A stretch of DNA of 20,027 nt. It comes from a virus. The stretch's first letter is position 1. Each line of letters begins with the position of its first letter. A program made the position numbers and the translations under genes. This document shows positions 14,593-20,027 of this stretch, piece by piece. The notes under the pieces are model-generated. The model saw nothing but the letters and a program-made list of their open reading frames with translations. It was not told where the DNA came from and searched no databases. The stretch spans positions 1-20,027 of IMG/VR virus record IMGVR_UViG_3300025736_000271; one strand, given 5' to 3'.

Positions 14593-16137
14593 ATGGCAAA
14601 TGAGGCAGGTGGTGGCGGTAAGAAATTCGTTACCGTACAAGGATACATGTCTGTTGAGAGCAGGGCGCTTGATGATGCCTTTGCGGATACCGATGTTGAC
14701 CCACGCCAACGCTTAGTCTCCCTGGAGATCGACTACCTGGATGATGCAGTTGATGTTGCTCGCTGTACGTTTGTTGACCCAGATGGAAGAGTGGGTCGAG
14801 CTATTAGGGTTGGGTCAACGAAGATTGGTGACAAACTTGTGTATACTCCATGGACAGCACGCATAGGGTACTTTGGTCAAGATCATGAAGAGATGACATC
14901 GCTGACAGGGGTGCCCATGATTGAGGCATCGAACTTCCCCGAGGATGGAGAGCCATTGGTCACTATCAAGGTGATGTCTGCATCTATAGCCATGCAGAAA
15001 AACTCTACACCGGGCGGAGGCCCACAAGAGGCATGGGGTGGCACGGGAAGCTTTAGTATCGCATCGCTAAGAGACGCTATCACTAATATCTCTCTCTACT
15101 ATCAGCTGGATGGAATCGACTGGGGCGACTCCGGCATGGAGGATGTTATTGATGAGATTGATACTGTCATTAGCGGCAGGCTGAAGGGAGAGCACTTCGA
15201 TGAGGAGTTACAAAACTACCTGATGGGGGAAGGCACCCCACCGAGGATAACATGCAATTTCCCATGGGCGAAAAACGATGAGACTGACGCAAAGTATCTA
15301 ACGAGAATTGCTGAGGCAATAACGAACCTAGTAAACTCTACTGTGTTTGATGCCACAACTGGGTTTGATCAATACTTCTCCATAAAGATGCGCGGCAAGC
15401 CCAGCAAGAGCGACATCAAGGTTGTGTGGGGAATATACAACAACAAGTTGATATTCATGTTTACCAGAGATTATTTTAACCTGATAGGCGTAGACAGAAT
15501 ACCGTGTCTTGATTACCGTGTTGGCAACAACCTTCTCCGTAGTTTCAACCCTCGCACAGAGGCAACGAAAGCCCAAGGTGGCTTTCTTTCAAGGATATTT
15601 GCTGGGTTACGTGGTGAAGAGAGCACTATTGAGGACGATGCCGACCCGATAGACCCCAAGGGAAGCCCAAGCGACGATATTGAGGCGACCGGGATTAACG
15701 CACTCTTAGTGAATAAGAGTCGTGATATCGTCTATACCCTGCCTGATGGATCTGCCGGTACTGGGTATGTTGATATTGCTACTGCGCGTAGGGCTCTTGA
15801 CACTGACATCAAGGGAGAGGTGACTACTTACGGAGACAGGCATCTTATAGCTGGCAACCTGATATGTCTTAATGGTCTTCCATATGGCCCAATGACCGAG
15901 CCTAAAGAGAACGAGGCGCAAGTGTTTGCATCATACAACAGGCTCTATCTAATCAAGCAGGCCACTCACAGGATGGACGATACGGGATTCTATTCTGCGA
16001 AAATAAAGGTAGAGGGTTGCTCGATGGATGGCAGCGACGAAACCGCGCTAAAGGATTTGATAAAGAGATTAAAGGCAGGGATAGAAGGAGGAGCTGGGGA
16101 TACAGGATGGGCAGGATTCCTAGATTTCCTCAACTGA
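14593..16137 (+). CDS. Baseplate hub protein (gpD / gp27-like)
   Basis: The protein has 514 residues. The start follows the previous stop by one base, with GAGG at 14585-14588. Following the LysM-like gene and preceding the spike, it takes the place of the P2 gpD, T4 gp27 and XkdQ hub. The N-terminal part RLVSLEIDYLDDAVDVARCT suits the first beta-barrel of this fold (strands with Asp-rich turns), as does VYTPWTARIGYFGQDHEEMT (domain with the typical I-G-Y-x-G). The middle part holds helical segments (SLRDAITNISLYYQLDGIDW) and the later part YNRLYLIKQATHRMDDTGFY, with a V-x-H-x-(x)-D-x-x-G-(Y/F) end typical of gpD-like proteins. A polar linker occurs at about 335-375, which is Asp-rich. The hub forms a trimeric platform for the spike and tube. 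Confidence 0.72.
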   Translation: MANEAGGGGKKFVTVQGYMSVESRALDDAFADTDVDPRQRLVSLEIDYLDDAVDVARCTFVDPDGRVGRAIRVGSTKIGDKLVYTPWTARIGYFGQDHEEMTSLTGVPMIEASNFPEDGEPLVTIKVMSASIAMQKNSTPGGGPQEAWGGTGSFSIASLRDAITNISLYYQLDGIDWGDSGMEDVIDEIDTVISGRLKGEHFDEELQNYLMGEGTPPRITCNFPWAKNDETDAKYLTRIAEAITNLVNSTVFDATTGFDQYFSIKMRGKPSKSDIKVVWGIYNNKLIFMFTRDYFNLIGVDRIPCLDYRVGNNLLRSFNPRTEATKAQGGFLSRIFAGLRGEESTIEDDADPIDPKGSPSDDIEATGINALLVNKSRDIVYTLPDGSAGTGYVDIATARRALDTDIKGEVTTYGDRHLIAGNLICLNGLPYGPMTEPKENEAQVFASYNRLYLIKQATHRMDDTGFYSAKIKVEGCSMDGSDETALKDLIKRLKAGIEGGAGDTGWAGFLDFLN

Positions 16138-16138
16138 T

Positions 16139-17653
16139 ATGAAAAAAGAAGATGCAATGTACGGGGTGTATCAAGGGCGCGTAGAGCGGGTGCGCTATAA
16201 GCGAGGTGCCGTCTTCGTGCAGGCTAAGCTGTATGGCCTGTCAACGTCTGATAAGGATACAGGGGAACACCCATGGTTTACCCCACTTGCCCTTGTTACT
16301 ATGAACGGTACCGGCTCTGTGGGCGATAGCGTTTATGGTGAGTGGCACAACCCCAAGGTGGGCGACAATGCGCTCATTGTATTCGAGCAAGGCAACCCCG
16401 GTCTCCCATACTGTATAGGCTTTCTACCCCACTTCAACGATATGCCGACAGAGTTCGACAACGACGACTACCTTAATAAGGAAAGAGAAGCAGAGGACAG
16501 ACGAGAGCCAACCAATGAAGACATTCCTAAGTCGATTAACAATGCTAGAATGGTTAAGACAATCCTGCAATATCTTCTACTACATGATAAGACTAATCAT
16601 CTTGTGCTTGACGCTAAGAACGCTGACGATATGCCAGCGGCAAAGCTAGAATTAGGAGAAGCGGCTGAGTTTGCCATTGCTTTAGGCGACAGGTTGGTGG
16701 AAAACTTCCTCAAACACGAGCATAAAGGAGCAGGAAAGATTACAAACCTTGATTCCGATGAGGCTGAGTATTACCTTTCCACTCTGTCCTTCACTAGGAA
16801 AGATCCTCGTGAAGATGGCGCTGATTCTGGCGAGAACGCACAAACAGAGAAGGCAGGGTCAGAAATAGGTGATATGGTGGCTAGCTTTATAGATACCATC
16901 AAGGACTTTGCTGAAGGATTCTGCAAGTTTGCCACTACTGCCGATGACTTTGTGAACGATCCCGTTGGCACTGTTGTCGATGGAATAGCCGATGCAGCTG
17001 AAGAATATGCTGGTACATTAGTTCCAGAGATAGACGTAGAGACGGCCAAGGATGAAGCCGTTGCGTGGATTGGTGATCTTGGTAACCAAGTAGGTAAGGC
17101 TACCACTGATGCCCTAACCGATTGGACTGGCGATGGGGCGCTCGGGGCACTGCTAAGCACAGAAGATGGTCAAGCCCTATCCGACACGATTAGCGTAGCA
17201 GCATCGTCTGCTACTGACTCTGGTGCGGCAATAGCTTCTGGCTTTGTTAATGATGCCTTTGACACGCTGACAGAGTGGGCTGACGGCGCCGGTATCGCTG
17301 ATGCAATAGACGACCTAGCCTCCGATGTTCTCGGCGGTGCAATCGACGCCGGGATAGAAGTGGTCAAGGGCGCCGCCGACGAAGTAATAGGAAGCGCGGT
17401 CAGCGATGTTGTTGATAGCGTCCCTGGGGTTAAGTCTGCACTTGATATCGCAGCTGGCATATGTAATAGTGACCCCAGCACGGTTATTAAGGGTGTCTTC
17501 GGATTCCTTGTCGATGCCGCAAACGTTGTCACTGCTGGCTTGCTCACGCCATACGTTGCCAAAATCAAAACCGTTGGTGCTGGGCTGATAGATGGAGCAT
17601 TCAGCAACGAGGCTGATGCTGGTGAGGAACAGGTCGCAAACGGGAGAGAGTAA
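16139..17653 (+). CDS. Baseplate spike protein (gpV/gp5-like OB domain) with an Ala/Asp-rich helical C-terminus
   Basis: The protein has 504 residues. No SD lies before ATG 16139; ATG 16157 (Met7) has AAGAAGA four bases before it and is an alternative start. Residues 8-97 form the usual gpV OB-like domain: YGVYQGRVERVRYKRGAVFV, then GEWHNPKVGDNALIVFEQGN and PYCIGFLP. Residues 130-195 contain helices (ARMVKTILQYLLLHDKTNHL, then ALGDRLVENFLKHEH). From about 240 to 490 the sequence is rich in Ala, Asp, Gly and Val with amphipathic helices (SFIDTIKDFAEGF, DAIDDLASDVLGGAIDAGIE). It has no repeats typical of a beta-helix needle and no PAAR motif. A piercing needle made of beta strands is therefore not evident here. 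The end GEEQVANGRE is acidic and polar. The spike normally forms the trimeric tail tip; the helical tail role is unknown. Confidence 0.65.
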   Translation: MKKEDAMYGVYQGRVERVRYKRGAVFVQAKLYGLSTSDKDTGEHPWFTPLALVTMNGTGSVGDSVYGEWHNPKVGDNALIVFEQGNPGLPYCIGFLPHFNDMPTEFDNDDYLNKEREAEDRREPTNEDIPKSINNARMVKTILQYLLLHDKTNHLVLDAKNADDMPAAKLELGEAAEFAIALGDRLVENFLKHEHKGAGKITNLDSDEAEYYLSTLSFTRKDPREDGADSGENAQTEKAGSEIGDMVASFIDTIKDFAEGFCKFATTADDFVNDPVGTVVDGIADAAEEYAGTLVPEIDVETAKDEAVAWIGDLGNQVGKATTDALTDWTGDGALGALLSTEDGQALSDTISVAASSATDSGAAIASGFVNDAFDTLTEWADGAGIADAIDDLASDVLGGAIDAGIEVVKGAADEVIGSAVSDVVDSVPGVKSALDIAAGICNSDPSTVIKGVFGFLVDAANVVTAGLLTPYVAKIKTVGAGLIDGAFSNEADAGEEQVANGRE

Positions 17654-18060
17654 TGGCTTGGAAGAGAGATGAAGTAGGGTACACTGGAATAGCTTTCCCT
17701 TTTATGATAGCGCCCACCGGCATGATTGCTGTGTCTACTGTGAACCTTGGCGAGAACGATATGAGTCACATCACCCAGGCCATAGAGCAGCTGCTACGCA
17801 CAGACAAAGGGGAGCGGTTCTTCAATCGTGACTTCGGTGCAAAGCCTGTCGATCTAATGTTCAGGCCAAACACAGAAGAGACCGTGATGTTGGCGGCAAG
17901 CGAGATCAAAGAGATACTAGATGAATATGAGCCACGTGTCGTGGTGACAGAGTTCACCATGGTTGATTCTGACCCAGACGAAGGGCGGATCAAGATAAGG
18001 CTTGGGTTGTTCAATACACAAACACAGGTTGAAGATAGCGTCGAGGTTGTCGTAGGATAG
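17653..18060 (+). CDS. Baseplate wedge protein, GPW/gp25 family
   Basis: The protein has 135 residues, the normal size. The ATG overlaps the previous TAA stop by one base (TAATG), and purine-rich GGGAGAGAG (17642-17650) is just upstream. The sequence has the family signature: YTGIAFPFMIAPTGMIAVST, then DMSHITQAIEQLLRTDKGER and FFNRDFGAKPVDLMF, and EYEPRVVVTEFTM in the C-terminal half. The T-x-x-G-x-R-x-x-x-x-x-F-G part of other family members corresponds to TDKGERFFNRDFG here. The protein starts sheath assembly at the baseplate, and is conserved in phages, tailocins and type VI secretion (TssE). Next to it is the gpJ/gp6-like gene, the usual neighbour. Confidence 0.9.
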   Translation: MAWKRDEVGYTGIAFPFMIAPTGMIAVSTVNLGENDMSHITQAIEQLLRTDKGERFFNRDFGAKPVDLMFRPNTEETVMLAASEIKEILDEYEPRVVVTEFTMVDSDPDEGRIKIRLGLFNTQTQVEDSVEVVVG

Positions 18061-18068
18061 GGGATAAA

Positions 18069-19460
18069 ATGTCTAACAAAGTTGTACAATATACGTCAGC
18101 TGATTATGCTAGCATTAAAGCTGACCTGATCGCCTACGTAAAGGCAGAACACCCTGAGTGGACGGACCACCTGGAGACTGATTTCGGAGTTACGTTAATC
18201 GAGTTGTTCTCTGGTATAGGCGATATGACCAGGTTCTACCAGAACGTCACTGCCAATGAATCATTCCCGACCACTGCGAGACTGTTCGAGTCTCTCTGTA
18301 GGCACGCCGAATGGTTCGGGTATCATCCACACCCAGCTGCGGCTGCTCAAGTTGATCTGACACTCACCAAGTCAGACATCACCAAGTCTGCTACAATACC
18401 AATAGGTACACGTGTCTCTACATCGGATAATGGAATAGTGTTTGAGGTTGATGAACACCTATACCTTCCGGCTGGTACCGACAGTGGGTCTACTGGTGCT
18501 GTTCATGGTCATCATATAGCAGGACAGGTTATAGGTGTTTCTGATGGCGCAAAGAACCAGGAGTACAAGCTACTCACCGGCTCTCTAGTTATGCTTACAG
18601 AGGATGAAAATGCTATCAGTGTTTATGTTGGCGGTATGGAGTGGTCTGAATATGTATCGCTGATATGGGCCGCCGAGGCCAATGGATTCAGGATGTGGAT
18701 AGACTCTGACCGCAATGCGTGGGTCAGGTTTGGCGATGGTGTATACGGCAACATCCCTCTAATCGGTGATCAGATAACCGTCGATTACACCAATGGTGGT
18801 GGTGTAGAGGGTAATGTCGGTGCGAGTACATTGACGCGGATGGTTAGCTCGATCACCAATATCGCAAGCGTTACCAACACGCTAGCGGCAACAGGTGGGG
18901 CTAATGAAGAGACAGCCGAAGAGCTTAGGATACACATGCCAGCGTTTGTTGTTACCCGTGGCAGGGCTGTTACTAGAGATGACTACTCGCGGCTGCTGGA
19001 AGCGTTCGGAGAGATCTCCAAGATAGACGTAGATCACCCATCCACGAACATCGTAAACGTGTACGTTCTCCCGCAAGGGGGCAATACCCCGGGGGCGGCA
19101 CTGCTTGCGTCGGTGCGTACATATCTAGCCGACATAAGGATGATAACAGAAGACGTTAGGGTGCTTGCTCCGACATTTGTTGTTGTTGATGTATCAACGG
19201 AACTAACGCTAGCAGATGACGCAGACAGCTCTACCGTGCTATCAGAGATTGAAACAGATCTGCGTGCATTCCTAAGCCAGAGCGTGTTTGCCAGCGAGCT
19301 ACACATTCACGATTTGTATGATTTCTTCGACGAGTATGACGACGTGGAGCACTCCACCATTACGCTGCTAGCCGAAGCAGGCGGGTCCGGTGTCGCTGAC
19401 ATAGAGTTGTCGGCTGGAGAAATAATGAATGACGGGGAGATAACCTTAACGGTATCATGA
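18069..19460 (+). CDS. Baseplate wedge protein J (gp6-like)
   Basis: The protein has 463 residues and starts after AGGGGA (18059-18064). It contains LETDFGVTLIELFSGIGDMT (35-54), as at the start of baseplate J-like proteins, then IPIGTRVSTSDNGIVFEVDE (about 114-133), a typical core strand of this family (I-P-x-G-T-x-V-x-x). Further on are VRFGDGVYGNIPLIGDQITV and VEGNVGASTLT, then GGANEETAEELRIHMPAF with a RAVTRDDYSRLLEAF segment, the conserved W/R-A-V-x-x-x-D-Y part of this family. The C-terminal quarter is acidic with helices. The protein makes the wedge ring that opens during contraction. The next gene starts at its stop (ATGA). Confidence 0.9.
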   Translation: MSNKVVQYTSADYASIKADLIAYVKAEHPEWTDHLETDFGVTLIELFSGIGDMTRFYQNVTANESFPTTARLFESLCRHAEWFGYHPHPAAAAQVDLTLTKSDITKSATIPIGTRVSTSDNGIVFEVDEHLYLPAGTDSGSTGAVHGHHIAGQVIGVSDGAKNQEYKLLTGSLVMLTEDENAISVYVGGMEWSEYVSLIWAAEANGFRMWIDSDRNAWVRFGDGVYGNIPLIGDQITVDYTNGGGVEGNVGASTLTRMVSSITNIASVTNTLAATGGANEETAEELRIHMPAFVVTRGRAVTRDDYSRLLEAFGEISKIDVDHPSTNIVNVYVLPQGGNTPGAALLASVRTYLADIRMITEDVRVLAPTFVVVDVSTELTLADDADSSTVLSEIETDLRAFLSQSVFASELHIHDLYDFFDEYDDVEHSTITLLAEAGGSGVADIELSAGEIMNDGEITLTVS

Positions 19461-20027
19461 TATATAATATCTACGACCTTCTGCCCTATGTGTACAAAGA
19501 GCTTGACGATGAAGATCATCTCAAGACCTTCTTGGATGCCGTCCAAGCAACGTTAGAGGAAATACACGAAGATGAAGCTGATCTGAGAAAGATACAAGGG
19601 ATATGGACTACCCCCTGGAAGTACTTGAAGTATATCGCTAGATCTCTTGGGTGGAAACTATCTGCTGGTACTGAAGAATCACAGAGACATGAAACGTCAA
19701 CCATTGTTGACTTCTATGACCTGAAAGGAACCCCATATGGTATAAGGCTTATATCCAAGCTAACGCTAAACAAGTTCTTTAAGAAGCTTCTAGAATTATA
19801 CACGCCTGCTGCTACGTCTGCATCAGAGATCACTGGGACAGCAGACACGGAGCTACAGTACCTTATTGACGACCAAGGTAATTTCGTTAATGCTGACTGG
19901 GACCCGGCTCTCGGGGGAACTGGGTATGATTTCGCTCCACTGTATTCGTATATAGTCTTCATGAAGGTAGACCCAGATAACTATACATATGGAGAAATAC
20001 GCCCAAGAATCGTTGCTTTCAAAAAGG
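19457..20027 (+). CDS. Tail protein I (gpI-like), 3' end outside the window
   Basis: An ATG at 19457 overlaps the previous stop as ATGA, and the frame is open to the right edge (190 codons seen). The protein begins MIYNIYDLLPYVYKELDDED, the usual LLP-x-x-x helical start of the P2 gpI/tail-protein-I family, and continues IWTTPWKYLKYIARSLGWKL (family: P-x-x-x-L-x-x-(I/L)-A-x-x-L-G-x). It then has TSTIVDFYDLKGTPYGIRLI, the conserved (x)-x-K-G-T-x-x-G-(I/L) stretch. After about residue 120 the sequence turns to polar strands that may be an additional domain. gpJ followed by gpI is a standard baseplate order. The protein joins wedge and tail-fibre parts in P2-like phages. Confidence 0.82.
   Translation, partial: MIYNIYDLLPYVYKELDDEDHLKTFLDAVQATLEEIHEDEADLRKIQGIWTTPWKYLKYIARSLGWKLSAGTEESQRHETSTIVDFYDLKGTPYGIRLISKLTLNKFFKKLLELYTPAATSASEITGTADTELQYLIDDQGNFVNADWDPALGGTGYDFAPLYSYIVFMKVDPDNYTYGEIRPRIVAFKK

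Noticed and set aside
17170-17769. Antisense open frame of 199 codons opposite the spike C-terminus
   Set aside because: GC-rich Ala, Asp and Val codons on the sense strand give few stops on the other strand. The product is Ser/Pro/Ala-rich without motif.
1-20027. Search for defence systems, toxins, mobile elements, tRNA genes, CRISPR arrays, attachment sites or phage cargo genes
   Set aside because: All space is taken by structural genes on one strand. No such element was seen by reading; I could not run a covariance or profile search.

Overview
This window is a stretch of the late structural region of a contractile-tailed (myovirus-type) double-stranded DNA phage or prophage. All supported genes are on the + strand and packed almost end to end. 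Many neighbours overlap by 1 to 8 bases, and the longest non-coding gaps are only tens of bases. No integrase, lysis, replication, tRNA, CRISPR, transposon or host gene is visible, so a free virus and a prophage cannot be told apart. Base composition looks balanced (about half G+C by eye). Shine-Dalgarno (SD) sites of the AGGAGG type are frequent, and AGA/AGG and ATA codons are common. The host cannot be named from this.

Head module (1-7001): the C-terminal end of the large terminase subunit; a small beta-rich protein with the strongest SD site in the window; portal; a prohead protease whose C-terminal third is a coiled-coil scaffold; major capsid protein; a CCCH zinc-motif protein; a head-tail connector; a Mu gpG-like morphogenesis protein; and a probable neck or tail-completion protein. 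Tail module (7018-13755): a 57-residue protein, the tail sheath, a long tube-like protein, a tail assembly chaperone with a programmed -1 frameshift, and a 1000-residue tape measure protein. Baseplate module (13762-20027): hub adaptor (CIS-tube family), LysM-like protein, gp27/gpD-like hub, gpV/gp5-like spike with an unusual helical C-terminus, gp25-like wedge, gpJ/gp6-like wedge, and a gpI-like protein cut by the window end.

The genes form one assembly line. Portal, protease/scaffold and capsid protein make the prohead, and terminase fills it. Connector and completion proteins close the neck. Chaperone and tape measure set up a tube that is covered by sheath, and the baseplate genes build hub, spike and wedge. 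The most informative signals beyond gene names are: (1) a T TTT TTA slippery heptamer in the correct frame at 10517-10523 that joins the chaperone to a 73-codon extension just before the tape measure gene; (2) an AGGAGGA site five bases before an in-frame GTG at 2945, which would produce a free scaffold protein from inside the protease gene; (3) a tube protein in which the end of the tube fold appears twice; (4) a spike protein whose tail is Ala/Asp/Gly-rich helix instead of an evident beta-helix needle; and (5) a strong 12-bp hairpin between the tube and chaperone genes. I found no defence system or other exotic cargo. The window is a normal phage structural operon with some unusual parts.
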